Assembly: GCA_031266095.1 (NCBI GenBank)
Contig: JAISBR010000052.1
Coordinates: 1-26,595, forward strand
DNA: 26,595 nucleotides
Direction of reading: 5' to 3'
Origin: Treponema sp.
Lineage (GTDB): Bacteria; Spirochaetota; Spirochaetia; Treponematales; Breznakiellaceae
A program made the position numbers and the translations under genes. Below are positions 13,491 through 21,475 of the stretch, one piece after another. Below the pieces are notes generated by a model. The model worked only from the letters and a program-made list of their open reading frames with translations. It was not told where the DNA came from and did no database searches. How positions within the stretch are numbered: position 1 is the first letter of the stretch; each line of letters opens with the position of its first letter.

Positions 13491-15194
13491 ATGGGAACCA
13501 CGAAAAATTCCGGTAAAGGCCTGATAAGTCCCTATGGGGTCGGTGAGAAGCGGGCCGGAGTACGGGAGTTTTTTGCCTGTCTTGGCATGGCGGTCCTCTC
13601 TTCCTTTCTGTTTGCCGCCTCGTTTCCCAACCTGTTTATTGAAAATGGTATTCCCCTTCTCGCCTGGATTGCCTATGTGCCGATCTTTATCCTGATTCAC
13701 CGGGTGAGTCTCCGTGCCGCCCCGTGCTGGGGCGCGCTTTATGGCTATGCTGCCTACGGCCTTTTTAATTACTGGCTCAGTGTTTTTCATCCACTGGCGG
13801 GAATTATTGTAGGCAGTGTTTACCTGGTGTACCTGGCGATACTCTTTTTCATTCTGAAACTGGCAGATATTCTTTTTCCCCGGCGTTCTTACCTGGTCCA
13901 GTGGATCATCTGGCTTGCCTATGAGTATATCCGCACGAAGGGCTTCCTGGGCTATTCTTACGGTATCACCGGCTATTCCCAATGGCGCGTAATTCCGCTC
14001 ATTCAAACCGCCGCTCTCTTTGGCGTATGGGGGGTCTCTGCCCTGGTGGTATTTTCCTCAACATGGCTTGGGGCGGCCCTGCGGAACTGGAGTGTAACGG
14101 AAGGTCTCTCAGGAATAGGCCGTGCCGTCAGGGGTTTTTTCAGTGCGGAAAAAATCGCCGCCCTTATCTGGGCCGCCGCTCTTGCTGCGGCTCTGCTCTT
14201 TGGCTTTGTTTCCCGGACCGATTACTCCTCATTTCCCACGGCACGGATTGCCCTCATCCAGCACAACACGGATCCCTGGAAGCCTTCCAAGGCCCCCACA
14301 TCGACTCAGGCCATAGAAGAATACCGGAACGATTTCAGGATATTGAAACGCCTTTCCGACGAGGCCCTGGCCGCCGAGCCTAAACCGGACATGGTGGTCT
14401 GGTCAGAAACCGCCTTTGTTCCCCGGATTTACTGGCACGAAACCTACCGGGATGATCCAGCGTCTTGGGCCCTGGTCAAGGAACTGCTGGACTATCTTGC
14501 CGGCCAGGACTTGCCTTTTGTCATCGGAAACGATGACGCCCGTAAAGACCCGGCGCGAAACCCCAATCCCTATGACGATTACCGGATCGATTATAACGCG
14601 GTGATGCTGTTTGAAAAAGGGAAAATCTCCCAAACCTACCGTAAACTCCACTTAGTACCTTTTACCGAGTATTTCCCTTATGAGAAACAGCTTCCCCTTA
14701 TTTACCGGGCTTTGGAACAGGCGGATACCCATTTCTGGGAGAAGGGCGGCGAGGCTACGGTGTTTCCCGGGCCGGGTTTTGCCTTTTCAACCCCTATCTG
14801 CTTTGAGGATACCTTTGGCTACTTGTCCCGGAATTTTGCCCGGAACGGCGCGGAAGTCATTGTAAACCTTACCAACGACGCGTGGGCAAAAAGCCTGCCC
14901 GCCCAGAACCAGCACCTTTCAATGGCGGTGTTCAGGGCGGTGGAAAACCACCGTTCCCTGGTACGTTCTACGGCATCCGGGCAAACCTGCGCGGTGGACC
15001 CTTCGGGTGCTGTTATCGCCATGGCGCCCCCCTTCAGTGAAGCCTGGATCACCGTTACAGTTCCCATTGTAAAAGAGGAAACTATCTATACCCGTTATGG
15101 TGATTTTCTGGGCCAGGGCTTCGTTGCTGTCGCCGTGTTCTTGTTGCTTTTCGGCATCGGGGCGTATATAATAAGGAAAAGGAAGAGGCCATGA
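13491..15194 (+). CDS. lnt: Apolipoprotein N-acyltransferase
   Basis: Adds the third acyl chain to the N-terminal cysteine of lipoproteins at the inner membrane. Residues about 25-240 hold roughly seven membrane segments (including the WIIWLAYEYIRTKGFLGYSYG region); residues about 250-530 form a nitrilase-like domain; a final TM segment lies at about 542-562. The catalytic residues are visible: Glu306 (WSETAF), Lys385 (YRKLHLVPFTEY) and Cys437 (PICFED), matching E. coli E267/K335/C387. Length 567 is slightly above the E. coli enzyme. It starts six bases after the HU gene and ends in an ATGA overlap with the response regulator. Two predicted lipoproteins in this window (17776 and 22012) would be substrates. 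Confidence 0.95.
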   Translation: MGTTKNSGKGLISPYGVGEKRAGVREFFACLGMAVLSSFLFAASFPNLFIENGIPLLAWIAYVPIFILIHRVSLRAAPCWGALYGYAAYGLFNYWLSVFHPLAGIIVGSVYLVYLAILFFILKLADILFPRRSYLVQWIIWLAYEYIRTKGFLGYSYGITGYSQWRVIPLIQTAALFGVWGVSALVVFSSTWLGAALRNWSVTEGLSGIGRAVRGFFSAEKIAALIWAAALAAALLFGFVSRTDYSSFPTARIALIQHNTDPWKPSKAPTSTQAIEEYRNDFRILKRLSDEALAAEPKPDMVVWSETAFVPRIYWHETYRDDPASWALVKELLDYLAGQDLPFVIGNDDARKDPARNPNPYDDYRIDYNAVMLFEKGKISQTYRKLHLVPFTEYFPYEKQLPLIYRALEQADTHFWEKGGEATVFPGPGFAFSTPICFEDTFGYLSRNFARNGAEVIVNLTNDAWAKSLPAQNQHLSMAVFRAVENHRSLVRSTASGQTCAVDPSGAVIAMAPPFSEAWITVTVPIVKEETIYTRYGDFLGQGFVAVAVFLLLFGIGAYIIRKRKRP

Positions 15195-15913
15195 ATACCC
15201 GCAAGAAACTGTTAATCGTTGACGATGAAAAAATTAACCTCGAATTCTTTGAAGTGATGCTTTCCAAACTTGGCTTTGTGGTTGAGGAAGCCAACGATGG
15301 TGTGGAAGCCCTGGAAAAAGTAAAAAGATTCCACCCGGATTTGATCCTCCTTGATAATGTTATGCCCCGGATGTCAGGCTGGGAAGTGACCAAAACCTTA
15401 AAGGCCGATCCCAAATACAAGGATATTCCTATTATCATGTTCTCCGCCCTTGACGATGTCAAAGATAAAGTCGCCGGGTTTGAACTGGGTGTGGATGATT
15501 ATATTACCAAGCCTTTTAATTTTTCCGAAGTACTGGCCCGGATAAAGGCGACTCTGCGGAACCGGGCGCTTTTCGCCCAGATAGCGGTAAGAGAATCGCG
15601 CCTGAGCATGGCGGAAGAATTGAACAAAGATATGAAAAACAATCTTTTGGATTTTGTAAAGAGTATTGACGAACTTGACAAGACAATTGCCCTCATATCC
15701 GAAAGTGCGCCGGAAGGTGAAACAGTAAAAAAGGAAACCCTGGCCGGGCTGGTCAAGATCATTACCGAAAAAACCCTGATTGTACGCAAACACATTGCCG
15801 AACTGGACGCCAGGATTGAGAAAACCATCCTTGAATGGGAAGATCTTAAAAAGAACGAAATCGGCCTTACGGTCCTAGAAACCCAGATACGAAAATTTTT
15901 ACACCAGGAGTAG
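15191..15913 (+). CDS. Response regulator: receiver domain plus helical C-terminal region
   Basis: The receiver domain fills residues about 5-125 with all key residues: Asp11 and Asp12 (IVDDE), phosphoacceptor Asp55 (LLDNVMP), Ser85 (MFSALDD) and Lys107 (YITKPF). The remaining ~110 residues have no DNA-binding, GGDEF or other output domain that I recognise; they are heptad-rich helices (IDELDKTIALIS, IAELDARIEKTILEWEDL) likely to form a coiled coil. Signal output through protein contact is therefore likely. The start overlaps lnt by 4 bases, and the stop is 6 bases before the bactofilin gene. No cognate kinase is in the window. Pairing with a cytoskeletal gene suggests, but does not prove, control of cell shape or envelope. 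Confidence 0.9.
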   Translation: MNTRKKLLIVDDEKINLEFFEVMLSKLGFVVEEANDGVEALEKVKRFHPDLILLDNVMPRMSGWEVTKTLKADPKYKDIPIIMFSALDDVKDKVAGFELGVDDYITKPFNFSEVLARIKATLRNRALFAQIAVRESRLSMAEELNKDMKNNLLDFVKSIDELDKTIALISESAPEGETVKKETLAGLVKIITEKTLIVRKHIAELDARIEKTILEWEDLKKNEIGLTVLETQIRKFLHQE

Positions 15914-15919
15914 ACGGGT

Positions 15920-16339
15920 ATGGCCAAACAGGAAGGGAAAAATAAAGAGGCCGCCGTGGTAATTCTGGGGAAAAGTACCAGTTTCAAAGGCGTCCTTAAG
16001 TTCAAGGAGACCCTGCGGTTGCAGGGAAAATTCAAAGGAACCATAGAGGCCTCAGGCGCGCTTATTGTGGATAAAGACGCGGTTGTTGAGGCGGATCGTA
16101 TTACGGTAAGTTCCCTTACGGTATACGGAACCGTGGTAGGCGCGGTCCATGCCATTGACAAAGTTGATATGTTCAGCGGTGCCGAAGTGCACGGTGATAT
16201 TACCGCCGCCCGACTCCGCATTGCCGACGGCGTACTCTTTGAGGGCCAGTGTAGTATGACAGCGGCCGACAAGGACGTGGAGATTTTTTCCCGTTCCACC
16301 GAGGAGATCAGGGCTGAATTGCAGAGGCTCAATGGCTGA
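15920..16339 (+). CDS. Bactofilin (polymer-forming cytoskeletal protein)
   Basis: A 139-residue protein with the central bactofilin domain (DUF583/CcmA type), a right-handed beta helix that polymerises without nucleotide. The repeated short strands are visible from about residue 22 to 110: SFKGVLKFKETLRLQGKFKG, then GALIVDKDAVVEAD, LTVYGTVVGAV and VDMFSGAEVHGDI, with glycines at turns. The N-terminus is short and charged and the C-terminus ends in an acidic helix. An AGGAG ribosome site lies inside the end of the upstream gene. In spirochaetes and other curved bacteria bactofilins shape the cell or anchor envelope complexes; the precise role here is unknown. It overlaps pncC by 8 bases. Confidence 0.92.
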   Translation: MAKQEGKNKEAAVVILGKSTSFKGVLKFKETLRLQGKFKGTIEASGALIVDKDAVVEADRITVSSLTVYGTVVGAVHAIDKVDMFSGAEVHGDITAARLRIADGVLFEGQCSMTAADKDVEIFSRSTEEIRAELQRLNG

Positions 16340-16838
16340 TGAGGCCGGGGTTCAGCTCCGGGCCGCTCCAACGGTAGAACAGTTAATACGGAATTTGATC
16401 TCCAGGTCGTGTACCCTTGTGTTGGCTGAATCCTGTACCGCCGGTCTTGTCTCGGATTTCCTTGCCAGGGTTCCGGGGGCTTCCCGTGTCTTGTGGGGTT
16501 CTTTTGTGTGTTATACCGCCGAGGCAAAAGTCTCTATGCTGGGCCTTGACCGGAAGCGCCTTGAACGCTATGGCCTGGTGAGCGGGGAAACTGCCCGTGA
16601 TATGGCCCTGGGGGCGCTCGAAAAAAGCGGAGCTTCTGTAGCCGCCTCGGTAACCGGTCTTGCCGGCCCGGACGGCGATGGAAGCGTTGTGCCTGTGGGA
16701 ACCGTCTGGATAGCTACCGCCCCGCGGGAGCCGGGGGGTGTCCTGACAAAGGAATTCCATTTTCAAGGCTCCCGGAACGAAGTACGTTTACAGGCGGCGG
16801 CGGCGGTTCTGGAGGAATTACTTGCCAGAAATTTCTAA
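16332..16838 (+). CDS. pncC: CinA C-terminal-type nicotinamide-nucleotide amidase
   Basis: A stand-alone CinA C-terminal domain (168 residues), which deamidates nicotinamide mononucleotide to nicotinate mononucleotide in NAD salvage. The active-site motif ESCTAG (33-38) with the nucleophilic Ser34 is present, followed by GSFVCYTAEAK (56-66) and VTGLAGPDG. The N-terminal COG1058 domain found in full-length CinA is absent. The start ATGGCTGA overlaps the bactofilin stop by 8 bases. Last gene of the plus-strand operon; a perfect palindrome follows at 16877-16908. The link to nadK in the divergent operon is only thematic. Confidence 0.92.
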   Translation: MADEAGVQLRAAPTVEQLIRNLISRSCTLVLAESCTAGLVSDFLARVPGASRVLWGSFVCYTAEAKVSMLGLDRKRLERYGLVSGETARDMALGALEKSGASVAASVTGLAGPDGDGSVVPVGTVWIATAPREPGGVLTKEFHFQGSRNEVRLQAAAAVLEELLARNF

Positions 16839-16876
16839 TTCATGGTATGTGAGGCTGTTCCAAAACTCGGTTGGTT

Positions 16877-16908
16877 TTTCAGTTAAAATCGTATGATTTT
16901 AACTGAAA
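16877..16908. terminator. Perfect palindrome between convergent genes (possible bidirectional terminator)
   Basis: A 14-bp perfect stem (16877-16890 with 16895-16908, arm TTTCAGTTAAAATC) and a GTAT loop lie between the convergent ends of pncC and the methyltransferase. The position suits termination in both directions, but neither side has a U-tract after the stem, and the arms are AT-rich, so it is not a classic intrinsic terminator. A second weaker pair, GGCGCCG/CGGCGCC, lies at 16916-16922 and 16946-16952. Confidence 0.45.
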
Positions 16909-16965
16909 CTGAAGGGGCGCCGCTCCTGGTTATGGGCTTCGTTGACGGCGCCGAGCAGCAAGCGC

Positions 16966-17754
16966 CTATTGTTTTTCGTCTTTCCTCGCCATCGCGATAA
17001 GTTTGGCCGCCCGTTGATCGTAGGGGCTTTCATCCCAATCGCCGTAGAGTTCAACCCCGGTGAAACCCGTCCCGTATAGGAGGGAGCGAAGTTCCGAGGC
17101 GGCGTAGAGCCGCTGACTGAAGGTTCTTTCAATCCTTTTGCCGTTTTTAATAAGAATCCAGCGGTTCTTGAGCATAGCCCAGGAATCTTCCGGCTCATAT
17201 TCGGTCAGCACCGTCCAGCCCGCCCGTTCAAACCATTCGGATTCCACAAAATCCCGTACCGCGATTTCCTTGCCCAGGGTTTCAATGATAAAAACACCGC
17301 CGTTTTTAAGGGACCGGTACACGTTACGCAGCGCCAGCCGGTCATCATCGGGGTTTTGAAAGTAGCCAAGGGATATATACAGGTTAACTGCCATATCAAA
17401 GTAATCGGGCCGGACAAAACCGCGGATATCGGCATTGAGATATTCGATGTCGAGGCTTTCATAGACGGCGTCCTCCCGGGCCGCGCGGAGGTAACTTTCG
17501 GTAATGTCCACCCCCGTGACGGCAAAGCCCCGGCGGGCCAGTTCCGCGCTGATCCGGCCAAAGCCGCAGCAGAGATCGAGCAGCCGCAGGCCAAAAGGCG
17601 GTGGATTGCCGCCGTACAGATCAAGCCTGGCCAGCCGCGTAATGCCGTCGGCTACATCCGGTACTTCCCTCCAGTGGGCATCGTCAAACATAATCGGGGC
17701 GTACTGTTCCCAGAAACCGGAATCATTGAACCATTCAGGTTGTCTTTGTGCCAT
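16966..17754 (-). CDS. Class I SAM-dependent methyltransferase (262 aa)
   Basis: The Rossmann-type methyltransferase fold is clear: motif I LLDLCCGFGRIS (about 58-69) binds S-adenosylmethionine, followed by an acidic strand end VTGVDITE, then IEYLNADIRGF and FDMAVNLYISLGYF with an aromatic-rich segment in place of the NPPY of nucleic-acid methylases. The N-terminal WFNDSGFWEQYAPIMFD is typical of small-molecule methyltransferases in the ubiE-like or YcgJ-like group. Substrate not predictable. No Shine-Dalgarno sequence precedes the ATG; a TATAAT at 17766-17761 ends 6 bases before it, so the transcript is probably leaderless. It is divergent from the lipoprotein gene at 17776. Confidence 0.88.
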   Translation of the reverse strand: MAQRQPEWFNDSGFWEQYAPIMFDDAHWREVPDVADGITRLARLDLYGGNPPPFGLRLLDLCCGFGRISAELARRGFAVTGVDITESYLRAAREDAVYESLDIEYLNADIRGFVRPDYFDMAVNLYISLGYFQNPDDDRLALRNVYRSLKNGGVFIIETLGKEIAVRDFVESEWFERAGWTVLTEYEPEDSWAMLKNRWILIKNGKRIERTFSQRLYAASELRSLLYGTGFTGVELYGDWDESPYDQRAAKLIAMARKDEKQ

Positions 17755-17768
17755 AATTTCATTATACT
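17740..17768. promoter_or_regulatory. Bidirectional promoter with overlapping -10 elements
   Basis: Plus strand: TTGTCT (17740-17745), a 17-base spacer, TATACT (17763-17768); the lipoprotein ATG is 8 bases further at 17776. Minus strand: TATAAT (17766-17761), with the methyltransferase ATG 7 bases further at 17754; its -35 is weak. The two -10 boxes share four base pairs, and both predicted start sites fall at the start codons. The plus-strand -35 lies inside the methyltransferase coding region. Confidence 0.6.
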
Positions 17769-17775
17769 CTTAACT

Positions 17776-18630
17776 ATGACAAAAAAAACATTATACAAAA
17801 TCATTGCGGCCTTCCTGGTTGTATCAGCCATGGCAGCCGCAGCCTGCGGAAGCGCCCCCCAGTCGGAAACCGGGACCAGGATGGGGCAGTCAAAAAGTGA
17901 AAACCAAGGTTTGCCTTCGGGATACGCACTACGGGATATCAGCGTTTCCGTTCCCCTTACCGGGAGGAGCGCAAAGCCCCAGCTTGATATCTTTCTTACT
18001 TTGCTTGCGGTAAAAGAACCGGCGCCTGCGGCTCGATTCCTCAGAGAACTGCTGTACTCGGGAAGCGACGCGGAGCAATATCAAAACGGCCTCATAACGG
18101 AGTACCGGAATCTGTATCAACAAAATCCGCCGCTGGAAATTACGGACAGCGTCCCCTCCGCGGACTGGGAATACCAGGAAGTCATTGTTGTGCACGGTAT
18201 GGGGAAGCATGGGTTGGTACTCGGGAAGGAAAAAGATATCTATACCGGCGGCGCCCACGGCATGCATTCCAAAATATACTATGTCATCGATCGGGAAGAA
18301 CTGAAGCTTTTGAAATTGTCTGACTTTTTCGGTGAAACAAATGAGGCGGAACTGCGGGGCTTGGTTATGGAAGAACTCCGCCGCTACAGCAGGCTTGAAG
18401 CAGGCCAGCCCCTGTCGAAGGGTATCTTCTTTGAGGACGAGCCGGAGATGAGTTCTAATTTCTTTGTGACCGGGGAGGGCCTGGGCCTGCATTGGGATCA
18501 ATACGAGATTGCCCCCTATTCGGAAGGATATATTGAGATCATCCTCCCCTGGAAGACTGTCCGTCCCCTGCTCAAACAGGAAATCATGGAACGATTGACA
18601 AAATTCGGGATTTATCTCTTTGTGTCTTAA
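17776..18630 (+). CDS. Predicted lipoprotein with DUF3298-like domain (284 aa)
   Basis: The ATG at 17776 opens a lipoprotein signal: MTKKTLYK, a hydrophobic core, and Cys24 in AAAAC, a relaxed lipobox acceptable in spirochaetes. After a polar linker (about 25-45), the mature part contains WEYQEVIVVHGMGKHG, DIYTGGAHGM (TGGAHG is the hallmark of the DUF3298 domain found in PdaC and RsiV) and a C-terminal segment ending LPWKTVRPLLK. DUF3298 proteins lie at the cell surface and in RsiV bind lysozyme; PdaC is a peptidoglycan deacetylase, but no deacetylase domain is present here. The function is unknown; binding to envelope sugars is a reasonable guess. The open frame continues upstream to 17356, inside the methyltransferase on the other strand, and is ignored. 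No ribosome site; probably leaderless. Confidence 0.82.
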   Translation: MTKKTLYKIIAAFLVVSAMAAAACGSAPQSETGTRMGQSKSENQGLPSGYALRDISVSVPLTGRSAKPQLDIFLTLLAVKEPAPAARFLRELLYSGSDAEQYQNGLITEYRNLYQQNPPLEITDSVPSADWEYQEVIVVHGMGKHGLVLGKEKDIYTGGAHGMHSKIYYVIDREELKLLKLSDFFGETNEAELRGLVMEELRRYSRLEAGQPLSKGIFFEDEPEMSSNFFVTGEGLGLHWDQYEIAPYSEGYIEIILPWKTVRPLLKQEIMERLTKFGIYLFVS

Positions 18631-18717
18631 AGCGGTTTACCCGGCATTGTATTGATTCGTGACGAGGGTTCATACCCCTGTGGGGAGGATTATAGTACAG
18701 GCCATAAAAATTGCGGG

Positions 18718-18734
18718 GCAAGTTTAGAACTTGC
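18718..18734 (+). other. Small hairpin in the gap before cysS
   Basis: GCAAGTT (18718-18724) and AACTTGC (18728-18734) pair around a TAG loop, flanked by GCGGGG on both sides. It lies ~50 bases before the cysS start, in a 152-base gap that otherwise shows only a short CCCC-tgt-GGGG pair and no strong promoter. No T-box consensus (TGGGACC-type) is visible, so I do not call a tRNA-sensing leader. Confidence 0.3.
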
Positions 18735-18782
18735 TGCGGGGTATGTTGATTTTTCTTTGTATCCTGATTAGTTTGTTCATAT

Positions 18783-20210
18783 ATGGCCTTTACTTTTTTC
18801 AATACCCTTGGCCGCCGCCGGGAGCCCTTTGAACCGTTGCAAGCGGGTAAAGTGGGCTTCTACGGCTGTGGGCCCACGGTATATAACTATGCCCACATCG
18901 GGAACCTGCGGGCCTATGTGCTCCACGATACCCTCGTCCGTTCTCTGCGCCGTGCCGGCTATGAGGTGACCCATGTAATGAACATCACCGATGTGGGGCA
19001 TCTTTCAGGGGACAACGACGAGGGCGACGATAAAATGGTAAAGAGCGCGGAGGAACGGGGTAAAAGCGTCCTCGAAATCGCCGACCTTTACTCCAAGGCC
19101 TTCTTTAACGATACCGGCAGGATGAATATCACCCTTCCCACGGTAGTCTGCAAGGCCACCGAGCATATACCTGAGATGATCGCCCTGATTGAACGAATCG
19201 AAAAAAACGGCTTCACCTATGTCGCCGGGGGTAATCTCTATTTCGATATCACTCGATTCCCCTCCTATGGAGAACTGGCCCTGTTGCGGATGGACGATCT
19301 GAAGGCGGGCGCGCGGACCGCTTTGGATGAAAACAAACGCAACCCGCTTGATTTTGTGCTCTGGTTTACCAAGAGTAAATTCGAAAACCAGGCGCTGACC
19401 TGGGACAGTCCTTGGGGCCGGGGTTATCCGGGCTGGCATATTGAATGTTCCGCCATGAGCATGAAGTACCTTGGAGAACAATTTGACATCCATTCCGGTG
19501 GCATTGATCATATACCCATTCACCATACCAACGAAATAGCCCAGAGTGAGGCCTCGACCGGGAAAAAGCCCTGGGTGCGTTATTGGCTGCACAATGAGTT
19601 TTTGGTGCTGGACAAAGGCAAAATGTCCAAATCCGCCGGGGGCTTTTTAACCTTACAGAGCCTGGTGGACGAGGGCTATGATCCCCTTGATTACCGATAT
19701 TTCCTCCTGGGTGGACATTACCGCAGCCAATTGCAGTTCTCCTGGGACAGTCTCTCCGGGGCCAAAAACGCCCGAAAATCACTAATGGACAAGATCCGCT
19801 CTCTGGCGGACAAGTCGCCGCGCATCTCCGAGGGGATTTCCGGATCTCCGGCGGCAAGATACCTGGAAGCCTTCAACAAGGCCCTGGAAGACGATCTATC
19901 CACTCCGCGCGCGCTGGCCGAGCTTTGGGGCCTGCTGCGGGACGGCGCGGTGAAACCGGGGGCGGCGCTGGCGGCTGCTTTTGATATGGACCGGGTCTTC
20001 GGACTGGGGCTTGAGGCCGCCCTCGAAGCAGGTAAACCCGCCGAAGATGAGGCCATTGTGCAGGAGATTGAGGAGCTCATCGCCGAGCGGACCGCAGCCA
20101 AAAAAGTCAGAGATTTTGTCAGGGCGGACAGTATACGGCAGGCTTTGAAAGAACGGGGTATCGCCCTGGAAGACGGACCTGAAGGAACGGCCTGGCGCCG
20201 TTTACAGTGA
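18783..20210 (+). CDS. cysS: Cysteinyl-tRNA synthetase
   Basis: Class I synthetase charging tRNA-Cys. Residues include the nucleotide-binding HIGN (38-41), KMSKS (280-284) and the zinc ligands Cys29, Cys222, His247 and Glu251, which bind the substrate thiol. An insert (about 75-90, GDNDEGDDKMVKSAEERGKS) is a usual feature of the family. Length 475 is normal. The C-terminal region has the expected anticodon-binding helices and a short final tail. The start ATG at 18783 has no good ribosome site (GTTTGTTCATAT upstream) although the protein N-terminus (FTFFNTLGRRREPFEPL) matches the family, so the start is accepted on homology. Its stop codon overlaps the GTG of the sigma-factor frame. Confidence 0.96.
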   Translation: MAFTFFNTLGRRREPFEPLQAGKVGFYGCGPTVYNYAHIGNLRAYVLHDTLVRSLRRAGYEVTHVMNITDVGHLSGDNDEGDDKMVKSAEERGKSVLEIADLYSKAFFNDTGRMNITLPTVVCKATEHIPEMIALIERIEKNGFTYVAGGNLYFDITRFPSYGELALLRMDDLKAGARTALDENKRNPLDFVLWFTKSKFENQALTWDSPWGRGYPGWHIECSAMSMKYLGEQFDIHSGGIDHIPIHHTNEIAQSEASTGKKPWVRYWLHNEFLVLDKGKMSKSAGGFLTLQSLVDEGYDPLDYRYFLLGGHYRSQLQFSWDSLSGAKNARKSLMDKIRSLADKSPRISEGISGSPAARYLEAFNKALEDDLSTPRALAELWGLLRDGAVKPGAALAAAFDMDRVFGLGLEAALEAGKPAEDEAIVQEIEELIAERTAAKKVRDFVRADSIRQALKERGIALEDGPEGTAWRRLQ

Positions 20211-20902
20211 TTTTTGGATATTTCGTGTGTAACGATCGGGAAAATCGCTTGTTTTCACTTATAGAGGGAAAGGAAGCGGAAATCTCCGGTTCAGGGGAAT
20301 CAACGCCCCAGGAGCGGGAAGCCGATATGCAGGATTTTGGGCAAAGCGCGGATGAAACCGCATGGGATTTAACCGGAGAGCAGAGAGGGAAGATGCCCCT
20401 CAAAGAATTCCGGAGTATCTATAATTCGGCTTTTCCCATTCTGTTCAGGGTTGCTTACCGTATTGCCAATAGCGAGGAGGCGGCCGAGGATCTTTGCCAG
20501 GATGCCTTCTTCCGCCTGTATGAAAAGAACATGGTGTTTCCGAATCCGGAAGAGGCAAAATACTGGCTTATCCGGGTGGTCAAGAATGCCGCGCTTAATT
20601 ACGCGAAGCGTAAGGAACGGGAGCGTAAAGCGTATCAGCGTGCCTTTCGGGAGGATGTCAGGCAGGAAGAAACCGGGGAAGGGCGGCTTCTTAAGCAGGA
20701 GACCAAGGTGGAAATACAGGAAGCCTTGACCAAGCTGCCGGAGAATTTGCGGGTAGTATTGATATTGAAAGAGTACGCTGAAATGAATTATAAGGAAATT
20801 GGAAGAATCCTTGGCATAAGCGAAGGGAATGTTAAAGTTCGTGTGTTTAGAGCACGGGAACGGCTTGCCGTTCTGTTGCAAGGGGAATTAAATGTGTCCT
20901 GA
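20207..20902 (+). CDS. ECF-type RNA polymerase sigma factor (start uncertain)
   Basis: Group 4 (ECF) sigma factor. Region 2 covers about 65-135 (SAFPILFRVAYRIANSEEAA, EDLCQDAFFRLYE, WLIRVVKNAALNYAKR); region 4 covers about 170-225 (LTKLPENLRVVLILKEYAEM, YKEIGRILGISEGNVKVRVF) with the helix-turn-helix that reads the -35 element. The listed GTG at 20207 overlaps the cysS stop but has no ribosome site. ATG at 20327 and 20393 are alternatives; the last, just before the region 2 helix and behind AGAGGGAAG, gives a typical ECF size (169 aa), whereas the long form has a 62-residue acidic, disordered N-terminus. The next gene is its zinc-type anti-sigma factor, overlapping by 11 bases. The target regulon is unknown; the downstream envelope genes are candidates. 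Confidence 0.9.
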   Translation: MIFGYFVCNDRENRLFSLIEGKEAEISGSGESTPQEREADMQDFGQSADETAWDLTGEQRGKMPLKEFRSIYNSAFPILFRVAYRIANSEEAAEDLCQDAFFRLYEKNMVFPNPEEAKYWLIRVVKNAALNYAKRKERERKAYQRAFREDVRQEETGEGRLLKQETKVEIQEALTKLPENLRVVLILKEYAEMNYKEIGRILGISEGNVKVRVFRARERLAVLLQGELNVS

Positions 20903-21473
20903 TCGTCAAATCCTTTCGGTCTATCTGGATGGGGGGATTCCTTCTCCCTGGAAGGAAAAAATGGAGAGCCACCTTGAGCGGTGCCCCCAATGCCGTCAAC
21001 GGCTGGAAAGTTACCGGCTGATTTCCGCGTCTGTCGCGGCGGATACGGGGACTATGGAAACCGCGCGTATGGAAGCGGCTAAAGAACGGGTCTGGCGGAA
21101 CCTGGAGACTAGGGAACGGCACGGTGGCCGTTCAGGCGTTCTTATCAGGAAAGCTTCGGTATGGAAGCGAAGCGTTTCCATTCCCCTTCCAGCGATTGCG
21201 GCGGCGGCCGTTGTATTGGTCATCGCTATGGGAGTACTCTGGATACGCCGGCCTGCGGAACAGCCCGCCGTGATCCCGCAGATGCTGCTCGCTTCCGAGG
21301 AATCCCTTGAGGCGCCGGGCGCTGTTCCTATCGCCGATATGAACGGTGTACTCCAGTACCTGGGCAGCAGGGACAACGGGGAAATTCTGATCCTTCGCCT
21401 GCCTGAAAGCAGGAATTTTATGAGTTCCGGTGAACCCACCATTCTGAAAGCAGCCGATTATACACGGAGATAG
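20892..21473 (+). CDS. Zinc-type (ZAS) anti-sigma factor with one membrane segment
   Basis: The N-terminal cytoplasmic part has His27-x3-Cys31-x2-Cys34 (HLERCPQC), the zinc-binding anti-sigma (ZAS) signature, preceded by helix SVYLDGGIPSPWKEKMESHL; this part holds ECF sigma factors inactive. One membrane helix lies at about 97-118 (AIAAAAVVLVIAMGVLWI), followed by a ~75-residue periplasmic tail that could sense envelope stress. It overlaps the sigma gene by 11 bases, the usual arrangement for a sigma/anti-sigma pair. In homologous systems release is by regulated proteolysis; no protease gene is seen here. The periplasmic tail has no domain that I recognise. Confidence 0.9.
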   Translation: MCPDRQILSVYLDGGIPSPWKEKMESHLERCPQCRQRLESYRLISASVAADTGTMETARMEAAKERVWRNLETRERHGGRSGVLIRKASVWKRSVSIPLPAIAAAAVVLVIAMGVLWIRRPAEQPAVIPQMLLASEESLEAPGAVPIADMNGVLQYLGSRDNGEILILRLPESRNFMSSGEPTILKAADYTRR

Positions 21474-21475
21474 CC

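Noticed and set aside
12987..14006. 339-codon minus-strand open frame opposite rpsT, HU and lnt
   Set aside because: All three plus-strand genes are certain by motif; the antisense translation has no family features.
16899..17198. Minus-strand open frame overlapping the methyltransferase 3' end
   Set aside because: It reads in another frame through the methyltransferase and into the palindrome; no ribosome site.
18631..18782. T-box or other amino-acid-sensing leader before cysS
   Set aside because: No T-box sequence, specifier loop or terminator/antiterminator pair could be found; only a small hairpin is present.
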